From assembly GCA_003991915.1 (NCBI GenBank), contig RQTK01000159.1:439858-503857 (forward strand): DNA of 64,000 nucleotides. Reading direction: 5' to 3'. The notes beneath the pieces were generated by a model that had not been told where the DNA came from, made no database searches, and was given only the letters and a program-made list of their open reading frames with translations. Below, one piece after another: positions 11,763 through 52,430 of the stretch. Made by a program: the position numbers and the translations under genes. Origin of the DNA: Elysia chlorotica. Its lineage: Eukaryota; Mollusca; Gastropoda; Plakobranchidae. Every line of letters starts with the position of its first letter. Position 1 is the stretch's first letter.

Positions 11763-12384
11763 ATATAATAAGGATGGCCACGAACCAACGATTAACACTG
11801 TATATATCACGGTGTTTCTTTTGGTGTTGTTCGATCCTTTTATTTCCCCTGTTCAGTTTAAGCTTTTGAAATCCTCAAGTACCACTTAGTCAATCAGTGC
11901 AAAATATTTCGCAATCTCTTAAATTAAAATTCTCTGACGTTCACGTGTTGTGGAGATTTCTATACCTCCCTCCTTCTTTAAAAAAAAATCCCAAACACTC
12001 CTCCAGCCGTACAAAGTTAAACTTATAGTGATTATAAAAGTACTTAGTTTTATAGTGATAACAGATTATTTTGATTTAACTTGATATCTAAATGTGTCAT
12101 AATTGAAGTATTGCGTTTTTCCTTGCTTAGGGACTGTGTGAAATTTAAATCTTTACTTGCTTTGCTCCTACATTCAGGTTTAAATATTCCTTATCTGTTG
12201 AATAAAATTTATCCAAAGTTGATTATCAGCGTGAGGTTTTTTGTTGTTTTTTTGTTTGTTTTTATTGAAAAGAAATACCAAATAATTATATGTACCTGTA
12301 TTACCTTTATAAAATGATTTTCACATCATCGTAACCGCTACCACCACAACCATCACCACTACCACCACCACCACCACCACTACC

Positions 12385-12428
<44 letters not shown>

Positions 12429-12431
12429 ACC

Positions 12432-12482
<51 letters not shown>

Positions 12483-12485
12483 TCT

Positions 12486-12580
<95 letters not shown>

Positions 12581-13480
12581 TATTATTATTATTATTATTT
12601 CTCCTCCTACCTCTTCTTCCATTCTACTACTTTTCCGTCCAGCATCAAAGATCTATTTTAATCATTGATGTGAAATTTCAAGCCTCATATAATTATGGTC
12701 AAGTTAACTGAATAGCATTGCAAAAATAAATATTAAAGCAAACATACAGCAATTTGATTTATTTGCTGGCATATAACAATAAAGAACAGTCCGTTGGAAA
12801 TGAGTTATGGAATTCCACAGACCTTTTCAAAATTCGTTGCAAAATATATGTAATATCAACTTAAACATATAGGATGATGAATATTTACTGAAACAACATG
12901 TGAATTTAAGAAAATAAACACAACAAAAAATACAATAAACAAAAAACAAACAATAAAGCAACCCCTACCCTTCATAAACACTAATTTTAAAACATTTGTA
13001 TTCCTTTTTTTTATTAAATAAATTCTTAATTTATAAATCATCAAAGTAATGAATATAAACACAATAAAATTATGCCCTAGGGTTTGAAAGACTAGCTCTG
13101 TCTGGCTGTTCTGTTTTGCAATTTTTCATTTTCCCTCATATGAAAACTATATTGATAAGAAGCACACGCCACGTAGATCATTGGGACTTCATGACGATTC
13201 ATGGTCAAAATAGATTCTAGAACTTTTTGTTCTTCTGTCTGGGTTTGTGGATTAAAAAGACAAATTTTAAGCACTTTCCTGACCAAACACTGTGAGCGTG
13301 CGAGTGTGAAGATTTCCATATGGCTGAAAGTTTTGGAAGTTGGGAGATAAAGACTTTATAAAAACTAGTGTGGAATGAGAGATGGTTGCTTATAAGCATA
13401 CATGGCACCCAGTAAAAAAGAACATCTAAAAATATGAGTAGGATAGTATTTAATACTCACTGATCTAAATACTGTATGCG
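11763..13480. other. Intergenic, no gene recognised
   Basis: AT-rich sequence apart from the ACT/ATT array at 12350-12600. A minus-strand frame at 13092-13319 is open for 75 codons, but I recognise no family and see no supporting splice structure. Confidence 0.45.
12350..12600. repeat. (CCA)n/(CTA)n/(TTA)n compound microsatellite
   Basis: A triplet array grading from CCA through a long pure ACT/CTA run to ATT. Confidence 0.9.
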
Positions 13481-13489
13481 GGGTTGAGT

Positions 13490-13740
13490 TGGGGTTGGGT
13501 TGGTTTAATGTCCAACAGCAGCACTATATAGGCTATATTGTGGACGGACCCCAAGCGGACGTCTGACAATTTTATGTGTGCAACAAACGAGACAGGGCGG
13601 GGATACCATGACTCCTGTTTCAGCCGGTCACATTATACTGACACCGACCCAACCAGTAGGGAACGCAACAGCCAGGATTCGAACTCGGGACCTTTTGCGC
13701 CGGAAGCCGATGTTCTACCCCTGGACCACCGCACCCCCCA
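13490..13740 (-). repeat. tRNA-derived SINE, young copy
   Basis: A full-length minus-strand copy, nearly identical to those at 30.0 and 34.6 kb. The head GGTGGTCCAGGGGTAGAACA and the B box GAGTTCGAATCC are intact. No clear target-site duplication is visible. Confidence 0.85.
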
Positions 13741-13749
13741 GGACAATAG

Positions 13750-16700
13750 GTCTATGTCTTTAAAAATTTGTGATTGTGTGTGTGTCTAGAGGGGGACAGG
13801 GTTAAGATTATTTTTAAAACTGTTTGATCTCACGGCAGGCAACCGTTTCTATAGAGTTTGTAAATGCAACAGAGAAACCAAAGGGGAAATGACTGATTAT
13901 ATAACTTTTTTAACTCAGAGAAGAGTTTCATTGGTCGATATATATATTATATATTAGCACATACATGTATTCTATAAAACAATGAACTCCAAGACATAAA
14001 TATATAAAATAAACACAATGTTAAAAACAGATGTGTTTTTGTATATATTATTTTCTTTTATCTACATGTATTTTATATAAATTTTTTTTTAATTCTACAG
14101 ACTCAGAAAGTCATAATAAGACAATACAAACCAAAAATAGTAAAAGGTGGACATTGATAAACATTAGGCTGCTTTCACATAAGCATGGAACCTTTTTAAA
14201 AATTACCCAAACTAAAAATTTGTTGCAGCATTGGCCGGCGAAAAAAATCTTTTTAATAATGGAAAAAACTAGAATCAGAAAAGAAAGAGAGAGAGAGAAA
14301 AAAAAAAAAAAGAGTGGTTAACAGCGACAAATCTAACTAAGATATGACTGACATTGAAAAAAAGCAGGAAGTTCTTGATGCATCCTTACAGGAAAAACAA
14401 AAGCTCCCTGAGTGTTATCCTAAATTTTTCATTTAAAGCAAATTAAGGCACCACTTACTTGAACATGGTAAATGCCCAAGGAGCCTCTTGCATTGAGATC
14501 ATTATACAATATTTCTCATTACCTAATGACTTCTTTATATAAAATTATCAGTCGACACTTATCATTAGATATTATGGATTTTTTAAAAAAGCAATAGAAA
14601 CGAAAAACAAAAATAAAAAACAAGAGAAAATTTCATTCAACTATCCATTAAAAGACTATATAACTTAGAAGGAGCTGGACAAGAAATCAAATATTTTAAA
14701 CCATCAACAACAACAAAAACCTAAAATACGAGCGTACTAGTCTACTCCAAGCAAGGTCCCAGATACATAGGATCTAATGAAATCTTTCAAAATGATTTTT
14801 TTTTTTTTTTAATTGATTTTTTATTTTTATTTTCTTTATTGTTTTTGGTTTGTTTTTGTTGTTGTTGCAAAAACACTGTAGGATTACACGCATAACGCTG
14901 ACTTCTTCAAACAGTTCAACTGGGGATAAACATTTTGAATAAATAAAAAAGCAATCAATAATGGGAGACACTTAGCCAATCACCACGGAATAAGCTATTT
15001 TCGGATAAAGTTAAAAAGAAACACAGTGTACCATTATCTAAGGATGTCAACATGACATATGAATAAATATATCCATATCTTGTTTCCCAATTTCGTATTA
15101 TTGGACTTTTTTGCAATAAAGTAATCAAAGCTCTATAATATGATATCCCTGTTCAGAACAAAACCCAAATAAACATGATCTTTTACATAGATTACATGTA
15201 TTATAATTAAATTCATATTATTCTTACAATAATGACAAACTCATTGGCACTCTATGAAAGGAAAATGTTTGGTATATTATACTTTCTTTAGTATGAAATC
15301 GTTAAGTAATCACACAAATTATATTAGAGCTTAAGAATTACGAAAGTGGATTGTGGCTTGTGGCTTGCTGAAGTCACAACAGATAATAGATACAATTATT
15401 ATGGCAATATAAGTCGTAATATTATACAAAGCATTACTTGACCAAACTTTCCACTTGAATAGAAGAATTTCATGAAAAAAAGATTTTTTCTACTATTCTG
15501 ACCATTTCCAATATTCAAAGTGTTAAATAACTTATTTTATACAAATTAAAGAAGAATAATAATGCCCTTGGTAAAACGCAATGACCATACATGTATATCT
15601 AAATCTTTGAATGTGAAAATTCAGACAAAGATCTCACACAGACTAGATGCAAAGCATAGTTCCATTCTCTCAACATGGTATGGATGAGATCCAAGGAAAA
15701 CACCAATTTTCTAAACAAGTATATAATATTCTATTTAAAAAGATAGAGAGATCCTAAAGAGAAAAGACAATAAGACCAGATTGACTAAATCACATAAAAA
15801 TTTTCAGAGTGTAACCTCATGTGAAAGTTAAACATGAGTTTTAGCGCTAAGTCAAACAAGTTTTTGGAGTTGTAAAACTCACATCATGTGAGGGGCATGA
15901 CATTTTTAGGTGTAACATGATTGGATATGATACGAGCGTATAATGATTCGCAGAGTTTTTTTGTTTTTTTTTTTCAAACAAATGATATAAAATATTTGGG
16001 GTATGGCATAATTAATGATATGAATGTTTTACACTGTACGTTATATGAAGGTTATACAAGTTTTACAGAGTTATGTGAAGATATGGAGATTTGAAAGTGA
16101 CAGTGTTAAATCATATGAATGATATTCAAGTATTTTGATGTTATGTTGTGGAATGACACGATTGTTTTTAAGCGTTGCATCATGATATTTGCATAGAAGA
16201 AAATGGTTTTGCCACCAAGCACGTGAAGAATCCAAATAAAAAGCAGCAGACCAAAGCATCACTACAGTATTACCTCAAATCAAAATGATTGTATAACAAG
16301 TAACACTGAGCTGCCAAGATAGTGAAAGAGAGTGAGAATGTAAGTTGTACCTGTTGATAGGAGGCAAGCCACTTAACTTCAATAGCATCATTGCTGAAGT
16401 AATACTTTCCTAACCTTTTCACACTAGTGTAACTTACGCCACATATAATTACTTTTCAAGTTTGAAATCAGATCTTTCTCTGATTTAGTCAAGTACGATC
16501 AAACTTTTATCAGTTTCAAATTTAATTCATATTCTTATCAATCCATTCCTATGATTTTTACAAAGCAAATAATACAGAGGTTAAAAGCTTTGGAGTCCTT
16601 AGTTTCACACACTTTTGAGTCTTTTGTGGCCTACAGTATGTATAATTAAAGTGACAATGACAGTGTAACTTTTTGATGCATAAAATCAAATACAGTCCGT

Positions 16701-19255
16701 TGCTTTCAACTGAGTACTAAAACTACTATAAATTAAAAGAGCTTTGAAACTACAGACATTTGAGTTATCAGGAAGTAAAGAGAAAGAAAAGTGTAACACA
16801 TAATCTTTCAAAGACTCTCAAATTGTGAGGGGACTAATCTTAAGTTTCTTAAACACAGATAAAAAGATTTTAGAATCCACAGTTTTCCACTGTGACGGAA
16901 AACAGCAAAATGCAGACTCTTGGCGATGTTGAAAAAGATCAATTAGATTAGATTTAAATTCATTTTACACTTACAGCTCAAGGTCAATCTCAGAATGGCT
17001 AAAAGTTGACTTTCAGGATATAAGACTTACAAGCAAAGTGAAGCCTAATTTTCACACATGTTACAGGTATGAAAAAAATCTAGTACAAGTCAGTCATCTA
17101 TTTCTTTCTAATCGTAATACATTCACAGTATCAAGCTGATATGGGACACATTATATTAAAAGCACAAAATAAGACAAAAAAGTCTCTATATGGAATGTGT
17201 TGAAAACATAATGGTTAAAACAAACAAACACACACACACGCACAATTAGGTGAAAAATAATTGTTTCATTTGCGCTTCCTTAAATAAAATTCTAATGGGC
17301 CACTTTCTTTTACATATTAAAACTCCAAAAGTGGATTACATATATATGAACCCCACCATAATACAAAATCTCTGATATGATTCCGAACTTCGTAATTTCT
17401 CAGACCCCTATAAAAAAAAGACTTGCATGAGGATATGACACAGTTCAGGCTTAGATTGACCACAGTTGTCACACAATACTGCTTACTTTCCAGACCTAGT
17501 AAATCAAGGAGAGTTTTTTGGAGAGACTCAATCAAATGTCTGATAGATTAAAGTGATATATAAAACAAAAAATTTCAAGGGATGTTTCCAATACCTTACT
17601 CTCTGGGTTTACAAAAATGAACGATCCACAAAGCAATGATTGAGGCGAGGAGAATTAGGAAAGTGAACCACACCCTGATAGAGACCAGGGTTTCTCTCAC
17701 TACAGGTATCTAGTATAGGAAAAACTCGGATTGGGCAAAACACTGTCAGTGTGAATGTACTAGTGTCAGTATCATGAAAATAGTTAACATAAGATTAGTT
17801 TAGTTTAAGCCTCTTGATTCCCTGTGGAACATAAGGCAGCAACAACTCCCCTCCACCAGACTCGATTCTGACTGGTCCTCTTCAGTTTGTCCAGTGTGAT
17901 GCTGGCAGATTTGATCTCTGGTTTATATAAGTAATAGCTTTGAATGCCACAAACATCTAGATTTGGATCTAGATCTAGATCTATAGAGCGGACCAATCTA
18001 AACTTCCCTCAACCGATCCTGTGCAAATTCTTTGGGATACCAAAGTTTGTTAAATAAAACTAAGCATTATGTTTAGTCACAGCATAATTCTTTTCATTCT
18101 CGTCAATTATAATGGCACACATTAGCTTTGGAAATTCTTGCTGATCATTTACACCACTGCTTTTAGGAACTCAAAAGGAAAAAATATAGCAACTCCATTA
18201 CTTGCCTACTCAGCAATAGAAAAATATTGCAAGTACTCAGTAGATCTTTGTTTTCACGACCACCTGCCATAGAGACGGACTGTCTATGAGCTTTGATGCT
18301 AATCATGGGCAGGTTCTGCTGTAAACTATAAGAAAAGTGTGCAAATCATATAAAAATAAGGGAACAGATTTTAATATCAACCATTTGTCAATCGAATGGC
18401 AAACCAGTAATTAAATGCAAAAAGTGCTTCACATCCTATAACCTACATAATTATAGAAATAAGACATACAAATCCACCCCCACCTCGAAATCCCCTCAAA
18501 AGAAAGATAGATTTTGACACCGACCATTGTGGACATTGTCGATCCTACTACAATCCTTTCAGATTTGACTGATTGAAAACACAAAGTAATTCAAGGTGAT
18601 TGACAATATTTCTCTTGTTAGATATACAAATTGGGACAAATCCCGGTTTTTGTTGTCAAGAAAGAAAGAAAGAATCAAACTATGGGCTGATACAAAATTC
18701 CCAATGACACCACATTCTCAAAATTGTATACACAAGTCAAAATAATGACCTGCTACAACAAAATCAAATATAAACAAATGTAAAGATAAATGTAGAAAAA
18801 AAATACTGAATATACTTAAATTACTTTGCTCCATATCTTATTTTATTCATTCTTACATCATCTAGGCCCTCTGGAAATATGGACACTTTAAAACAGTTTG
18901 TGTATGCTCTTCAACAATGTAAGTAGAAAGCCTGATAACAGATAACCTCTCCATGTGTCATGCTAGTACAATGTGATTGAAAACCGTTTTCGTTTACAAT
19001 GATGCAGCTTAATACAATGCATTTTTTTCCTCTTCAATATCAAATTGAGAGTATGAGGTATGAATGGTGCATTGTAACTTCATAATAATTTGTTTTAATC
19101 CTAAAGAGTACACAAGCCCCCCCAAAAAAACACCACCATGGATTTTTATATAAGCATAGGGATCTCACAAATTACCTTTCAAACTTAAAAAAAATAATTT
19201 AAAATTTCGTAATATCAAGAAAAGTTATTGAACTGGAGATCAAATTTGAAGTGAA
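13750..19255. other. Long AT-rich stretch 3' of the chitobiase gene
   Basis: No frame longer than about 100 codons, no recognisable protein, and few repeats. Part of it next to 19811 is presumably chitobiase 3' UTR. An AATAAA on the minus strand sits near 18840, but the true cleavage site cannot be fixed from sequence. A TAGATC-word cluster lies at 17950-17995. Confidence 0.45.
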
Positions 19256-19257
19256 TT

Positions 19258-19540
19258 GGTGAGTTAGTTGGTTGCTTAACGTCCGACATCAGCAGTACAT
19301 GTAGGCTATATTGTGGACGGGCTCCAATGCTAGCATCTTACAATTCCATGTGCTGTCACACAGAGACAGCACAGGACATCTGTACGTTAGTCTCAGCCAG
19401 TCACATTATACTGAAACAGACCCAACCAGTAGGGGACAAAATCAAACAAATACATTTTTGATGGGTGGTGGGTTTTGAACCAAGGAATTCCTGATTGGAA
19501 GACCAACGCTATATCACTTACGCCAGTTCACTTCCCTAAG
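19258..19540 (-). repeat. SINE, old copy with the second head type
   Basis: The body (tail GTTGGTTGCTTAACGTCC at the left, then the TATATTGTGGACGG-related block) joins a head relic that differs from the young copies. It resembles the head at 27.6 kb (ATTGGAAGACCAACGCT region). Strongly diverged. Confidence 0.6.
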
Positions 19541-19810
19541 TGGATTGGTGAAAGTATTGAAGCATTCACTGAGCACGTCTGTACTGCAATCCATATTAAT
19601 TTTGTGAGACTGCTGCACAAATAGTGTATTACTCCATCAGAGGCAGGTTAAAAAAAAAAAATCACAGATCCATACCGTTTCACCTCTTAAATGGTAAACA
19701 TACCTCCAAAAAATACTGGCATGAATCTTAACAAATGCTGTTTCCTTCCTCAAAAGTATACAGAATTATGTAATGATAGCAATAATACTGACCCTTATAT
19801 ATAGACTTTT

Positions 19811-46074
<26,264 letters not shown>

Positions 46075-47535
46075 GATGAAAAACACTGCTGGGCTGAAAT
46101 ATTAATGTCTTATGATTTAGCATGGACTGAAAAACAATGAGCACCATACTCTGTATTAATATATAAAAAGGCATTAAATGAGCTGAATTTATTTTCTCCT
46201 CTGCCTTTTATAGATCTGTTTTTGTTTTGTTTTCTGACCTTGATTGCAAAAAAAAAGCCATATTTTGATTCTAACTTTGAATTTGAAATAAATTTAATCT
46301 AAAGATTTATCTAACATAGTATCCCAAGACAATTTTGAGATACCAGTTATTGGAAACAAAGAACTTGTAATTATAAAACAATTAAAAGACATAAAAACAA
46401 ATGTTTTCCCATAAAAATAAAACAATCATGTATACTTTATTTTAACTGCCCTCTGGGATTTATCCAGATTTTAGAGCTTACCATTTGATTTCACACACAC
46501 ACAAAAGGTGAACAATATTCATATAATCCCTTCAAGTTGAAAACAGACAGCCAACTTTCTACTAGACTAGCTGTAGCAATATTGCTGTACATGCCTGATA
46601 ATGGGACAGTACAGGATCAACAACTTTCATGTCGAATTATAAGGCATTTATATAAATATAAATCTACAAAAAGCTATACTTAGTACATCATTCATTAGCT
46701 TGTCTAGCCTGTAAAAAGAGTATTATCACTTAAATTCTATATTAGAAACGGACCACTTGTTTTCTTTGTGGAAAATTTCAATTATGTTTGACAAATTGGA
46801 ATTTATAAAAAAAATATGTGCAAACAACCAGTAAAGTGATACTATTAGTTTCAATTAATCAAAAATATGCAAGTATCATTAGCAAAAGATTTTTTCTGGC
46901 TACAGTAGGATCCGCTTAAGACAGACTTTGTAAAATTAATTAAATGCCTTTAATAAAACCGAGGCATCAATTGGCTTTATATTACATGGTACAAAATTAA
47001 CATTTAGGCTGTCACAAAGAGGTTTTTACCTGGATTCCATTGCACGTCTAATTAAAACAGAAATATTTAATGAAGTGGAGAGCAGTTCTTGAAGACTAAA
47101 TGATTCCTTGATATAAAGAAATTTTAATTTCAATTTATGTTACCTTTGAAAGGCCTAATATCATTCATTCCACAGTCTGAATCAGATTGGGGATAGGACA
47201 TCAATTTTCTGAGCTTCTTTCTTTCATGGCCAATGATCCATCCGCTGTAAAAGAAAATCTATATCTGTACATGTAATGATTAATGATTATAACATATACA
47301 ATTCAATCTCTCTCTCAGTCTCTTATCTAACCAAATGATGTCAGGATGAACATCATACATATATACTTTGTCAGTTTCTCTGACCTGATCAATTGGACTA
47401 TGAACAATGTACCATTCATTGATCCTGATACATAACATTTACACCATCTCAACTCTGGTAATCCTTTCCCAATGAATTTTTCAATTTCTATAAATAAATA
47501 TTTTAAAATTTTATTTTAATTAAAACTAAACCACA
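46075..47535. other. Upstream of chitobiase start; 5' UTR/promoter expected
   Basis: No protein-like frame. A donor-like CCAG|GTAAAAA on the minus strand near 47034 could mark a non-coding first exon, but nothing fixes it. Confidence 0.4.
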
Positions 47536-47538
47536 CTT

Positions 47539-47795
47539 CATCATCATGTAGTGCCGTGCCGGTTGGCGTTGGCGACCATGTCCCTCCACATCGCTCTGTC
47601 CTCTCATTTCACATTCAGGTCGATCCTTTTGCTAATGGATTTTCCTAGCCTGCCCCAGATCTTTTCTCTCTGTCTTCCACTTGCTCTCTTTCTGTTCATT
47701 TTACCAGTTGTAATTTAACATGTTCTAAACTATACCTGCCCATGACACGGCCAACCAATTTTACTTGTTGTGTCCTAATTTTATTGAAAAACTTT
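47539..47795 (-). mobile_element. LINE 3' remnant (reverse-transcriptase C-terminus)
   Basis: The minus strand reads TGKMNRKRASGRQREKIW, then EDRAMWRDMVANANRHG and TT followed by stops and a short TGA repeat. GRQRxK...DRxxWRxMVAxA is the usual C-terminal end of RTE-like endonuclease/reverse-transcriptase LINEs. There is one internal stop (before EDRAM), and everything upstream is lost. Confidence 0.65.
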
Positions 47796-47799
47796 GTAT

Positions 47800-49060
47800 C
47801 TTAAGACATTTTTGTTAGCCTTTATCATTGTCCAAACTTACTTGGTCTGGTGCCCAAAAAAATATTATAAAAGGTCTCAACAGGTGATAATTGGACCTTC
47901 ATTAGCTTTAAAAACAAATCATATGCCCCATGAAACTCTTCATCAAATCAAACTATCCTTATGATTTTATACCGCTGCACCTAGGCTTACAAGGCACTTC
48001 AGACTTTGCTTTGGTGTGAGTGTGTACTACTAAGATTTTAGTAAGAAAAAAGTAGTTGTAGGCCCTACGTTGACTATGGTTTGTCTCTTAGACTCTAGCT
48101 CTAGAGGGGTGAAGTGTGACTCTGACGTTTAAAATTTTACTAAATTTAGTAAGCTGATATTGTTAACCTGCATCCTTGAAAAGGTTGTTCTTAGCCAAAT
48201 TGGCTCTCATTCAAATACAATAATCGAAACCTAAACACAGCTGTCTAAGCTAGTGCTACAGAGTCACGATATTGTGTCCATATTTATTTGCACTTCATGA
48301 TTTATCTGTTGCCTTCGACACATTAGCCTAGATCTATGAATCTATGATGATTTCGCCGTATAGGACCCCCCAGGGGAACCTAGGAGTAGGAGACGTTAAA
48401 CCCGGAGAGGGGGAGAGAATTCTCTCCCTCCCTCTATAGAGAACACTCTATGATGATTGGATTCTCTAGGCCTAGAATCTAGATCTAGATCTATAAAATT
48501 TTAATTTTAAAAACAAATTGAAACATTTGTAATTTAAAAGGGTATGGCCTTGGAATGGTTCATACTAGATTCTAGAGATCTAGAATCTAACTCTAGGCCT
48601 AGAGCCTTTTATAACTTCTATGGCATTGAGTGGAAGCAAGATGCATGCACAGAAGTAGATCTATTTAAATTTTGATTTCTAGTACCTAACCTTTACGTCT
48701 AGAATCCAATCCACAGGATAAATCTGTTGGTGTAGAAGCTTGAGTCTAAACAAACGGTCGGTATTGGTAAAGCGAAAGATAGCCTAGTCTCAAAAACATT
48801 GTCTGTCAGTGAGTCTGTCAAATGCCAATTCCAATTTTGTTTTTTTCGCACACAAGAGCATAATAGAACCATGGAGAGAGAGGAAGCGCAACTAAGCTTA
48901 AGGTGCTGAATTTTAATGAACTTCATAAAGAAAACAATGTAGTTCTAGAAAGCTCAACCGGCGATACGACCGACGCACAGATTTCGATTAAAATTAATAG
49001 CTGAGTTAGTTACAGATTTCGATTAAAATTAATAGCACCAGCGCGATTGCCACCAGACCG
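47800..49060. other. Intergenic; TAGATC-word cluster at 48290-48620
   Basis: No gene recognised. Dense CTAGATCT, GGCCTAGA and TCTAGAATCTAGAT words between 48290 and 48620 resemble the clusters at 10.7, 17.95 and 59.0 kb. Confidence 0.45.
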
Positions 49061-49257
49061 ACTGACAGGACTAAGACAATAGCTTCAGGAAAACAATAGA
49101 CCAAGCCCTCATACTAGAAAATTATATTAAGCCAAAGCCCAAAACAAGACAGTAGCAGCCACATTCCTAGAAAAATTGTGGAAAGAAGGTCTTCTAGAAG
49201 TGGCAGAATGTACAACTAGATAAGGGCAACTAGGGCGAGAAAAGACATTTCAAGTAA

Positions 49258-50216
49258 AAGTAGGGAATACACTCTCATCCACCAAAGTAGGCATACATGT
49301 AGCCTACAAGCTAAAGGTACCCCCCCCCCCCACACACACACACACAAGAAGCAGTCATACATACGACAATATCCAAGCAGCTGCCCTTGGAGCAACTACC
49401 AACACAAAGTCTCACTAATCTAGAGGCCCTCCATGTACCAATCGATAGAACCAATTTGCATTAAAAGGAAAGGACCAGCTCTAAAACACTGGGCTAGAGC
49501 CTGAATGATTTAACCCTTCAAACCCAACTAACACAATTTTCACCAATCCTGTAAATAAAATCACCGACTCTTAAAAGAAGGAAACTAAAACTAGTCAACC
49601 AAAGCACAGCATGGCTAGTATAAGACAAATTACAAAATTTAGACCTAGACCCCGAAAACATTAATACCAGAAAATTCGTCATAGAACCATGGACACTCAG
49701 AGACATCCAAGTAGACACCCAGCTAAGCCGAACACTGAGTAAAAAACGGACGGACAAGACAAGCTCAAAGCACTAACCCTGGAACACCTAAATGAAAACT
49801 ACAAGAATCGCACAAAAAAAAAAACAGTAGAGACGAATCCAAGAAAGGAAGCATTGTTAACATTGGAATCTACAACAGAGACTTGGAACTAAAGATCAAC
49901 AACAGAGTATACGGATAATAAAAGTATTACAGCCGCAGAATTAGGGGCCATAGACGAAACTCTAAAGACTATCCACTAAACGAAGATGGCAATGGATTCC
50001 CTGGCACCATCATTCAGTATAAAAAAAAAAAACAACCAAACAAAACCAACGCCAAGCAAGGCCTTACAGTTACAGAGTCAATCAACATCGAGCAAACGAC
50101 CTATAGGAAAATAACCAAATCCATGTTCAGATCTGCTGGATCCCAGAAAAGGTAGGGAATACACTCTCATCCACCAAAGTAGGCCTACATGTACAAGCAA
50201 AAGGCACCCCCCCCAC
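49258..50216. repeat. Short direct repeat flanking the LINE remnant, up to the gap
   Basis: GTAGGGAATACACTCTCATC, CACCAAAGTAGG and a C-rich tract occur at 49258-49335 and again at 50150-50216, the second copy running into the gap. Confidence 0.7.
49370..50030 (+). mobile_element. Jockey-like LINE remnant (RT end and RNase H)
   Basis: In plus-strand frames, LTNLEALHVPIDRTN is followed by a broken KHWAR-like segment, then FVIEPWTLRDIQVDTQLS, KKGSIVNIGIYNRD and ITAAELGAIDETLKTI. This order (connection region, PPWxI-like linker, RNase H with an AAEL-AI helix) is that of Jockey/I-group non-LTR elements. Several stops and at least two frame changes are present, so it is dead. Confidence 0.6.
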
Positions 50217-50591
50217 NNNNNNNNNNNNNNNNNNNNNNNNNNNNNNNNNNNNNNNNNNNNNNNNNNNNNNNNNNNNNNNNNNNNNNNNNNNNNNNNNNNN
50301 NNNNNNNNNNNNNNNNNNNNNNNNNNNNNNNNNNNNNNNNNNNNNNNNNNNNNNNNNNNNNNNNNNNNNNNNNNNNNNNNNNNNNNNNNNNNNNNNNNNN
50401 NNNNNNNNNNNNNNNNNNNNNNNNNNNNNNNNNNNNNNNNNNNNNNNNNNNNNNNNNNNNNNNNNNNNNNNNNNNNNNNNNNNNNNNNNNNNNNNNNNNN
50501 NNNNNNNNNNNNNNNNNNNNNNNNNNNNNNNNNNNNNNNNNNNNNNNNNNNNNNNNNNNNNNNNNNNNNNNNNNNNNNNNNNNNNNNNNNN
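50217..50591. other. Assembly gap (375 N)
   Basis: A run of N flanked on the left by a C homopolymer, which probably halted assembly. Confidence 0.99.
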
Positions 50592-51071
50592 TCGCGGACC
50601 ACAAAAGCGCCACAACTAGAGGGTGGTAGTGGACCCACCATCCTGACCACTCTCATACTCACCCTTTCAATCGGTCAGTATGTTAAAAGAAGGTATAAAC
50701 CAAAGACTCAGGGCAAAAATACTGAAAATAACATTGAGCACCCCCCCCCCCTCCTTTTTCTTTCTACCCACGACTTTACAACGGTAACTATAAAGACAGC
50801 AGAAATATTGGGAATGAAGGTAGATTAATGATGACGTACTAAAAAAGGATACAATAAAAAATAATAGCGATGGAATAAATAACAATTGCAGCAATGTTAA
50901 TAGTAATAATTATTTGTGTCACTTATGAGTGGTAATAGTGGTAATAGAAGTAAAAATCATGGTATTAATAATCATGGTAAAGGTAATAATAATGGTGGTA
51001 GTAACAATGGAGACAGTTATGTTAGTGATAATAATAGGCCTCATAGTTGTGACGTATTGGTAGTAGAGAGT

Positions 51072-51120
<49 letters not shown>

Positions 51121-51160
51121 ACAGAGAGACAGAGAAAGATCCCTGAAAGAAACCAGAGAG

Positions 51161-51217
<57 letters not shown>

Positions 51218-52420
51218 TGGTTGAGAAAAGGGGGTGGGGGCATAACGGGTTATACTGTTAGATCTAGGTGGTCTGAAACAAGGATAGAAGACAGAGAGCA
51301 ACAGAAAAAACAACAACAAAAAAACAAAGGCAATTAACTAATGAGAGCCTATTTCAAGGCTCATGGGTTACGTTAATTTTATTTTTCAAAAGGGAGAAAA
51401 TTGAGATTTTAGGTAGTGTTTTTGTAGCATGTCTGTAGCGTGAACCTTGCTTACGGCGGGACTTTTTTTCTGGAACCAAAAGTCCCACTGTAGTCTTGTT
51501 TTACTGTAGTCATTCTTTTGTGTGTCGGTCCTCTTTAGAAAGGATCAAATTTGCTATGCAGGCACCTTGTGTTGTGCATTGACATTTTAAAGCAAGATCT
51601 TAACACAATTCACTCATTCCAATATCAGGGTTATATTTATTAATGCTTAAACTAATTTTTAGATTCCTTTGGCTCTTAATACAAACCGTTTTATTTTTAA
51701 TGTTACAAATTTATTTTAAACGTTCACAGCAAAAAAATATTGAGAATAAGAAATTTTTGTCATCCCAAAGTTCATGTTAAAGGATATTGGAGTTTTAAAC
51801 TTGTAAAAGGCCAAAAGCAAAGCTCCTCTATTAGAACAAGAAACTTATATAAAATGTCACACATTAACTTTATCTTATTTTAACTACAAAAACAATGACA
51901 ATTGCATTTGAGTTTGACAGTACATTTTTTCACACTGAGGAGAAAGGAGATACAAAATTCCATTTTGTGATCCAAATTACATATTTTTTTTTTTTACATA
52001 GTTTGAGAACTGTCTTTTAGAGAATATTATTTTAACAAGCAATCTTTGGTGTTGGGAGCCCTTTTGATATTGTTCTTTATATTGTATTCTTAAAAACAAA
52101 TATTTAAACATACTTTACTGTGAACCAATTTAAATGAAGTTCAAAGCTCTACCTAACTTTCCAAATAGAATTAATGATTTGAATTTAACATAGAATAAAT
52201 TTCATCAATTGATTCTGTCCATGCAGGCTTCTCCACAGTATGTAACCTTTATCATTTCAGAGCAGTTTTTCGATTTGCAATGTATGATATTTAATATTTT
52301 CCATTGCTTATACATGTGTATTGAAAATAACGAGCACAAAAATATGTTCTTTAAAGATAAATATAGAGAAGGGATCAGGAGAAAAAAAAACAAAATAACT
52401 CAACACGTATAGTTTAAAAT
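50592..52420. other. Intergenic, no gene recognised
   Basis: AT-rich sequence with a (GA)n tract at 51070-51214. No protein-like frame. Confidence 0.5.
51070..51214. repeat. (GA)n microsatellite
   Basis: A GA run with a short interruption near 51115-51170. Confidence 0.9.
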
Positions 52421-52430
52421 TCGATTATAT

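Noticed and set aside
13092-13319. 75-codon minus-strand frame with protein-like composition
   Set aside because: No recognisable family and no flanking exon or splice support; it may be a chance frame. Transcript data would settle it.
14345-14437. 30-codon plus-strand frame starting MTDIEKKQEVLD
   Set aside because: Too short, no ribosomal or family evidence, surrounded by A-rich sequence.
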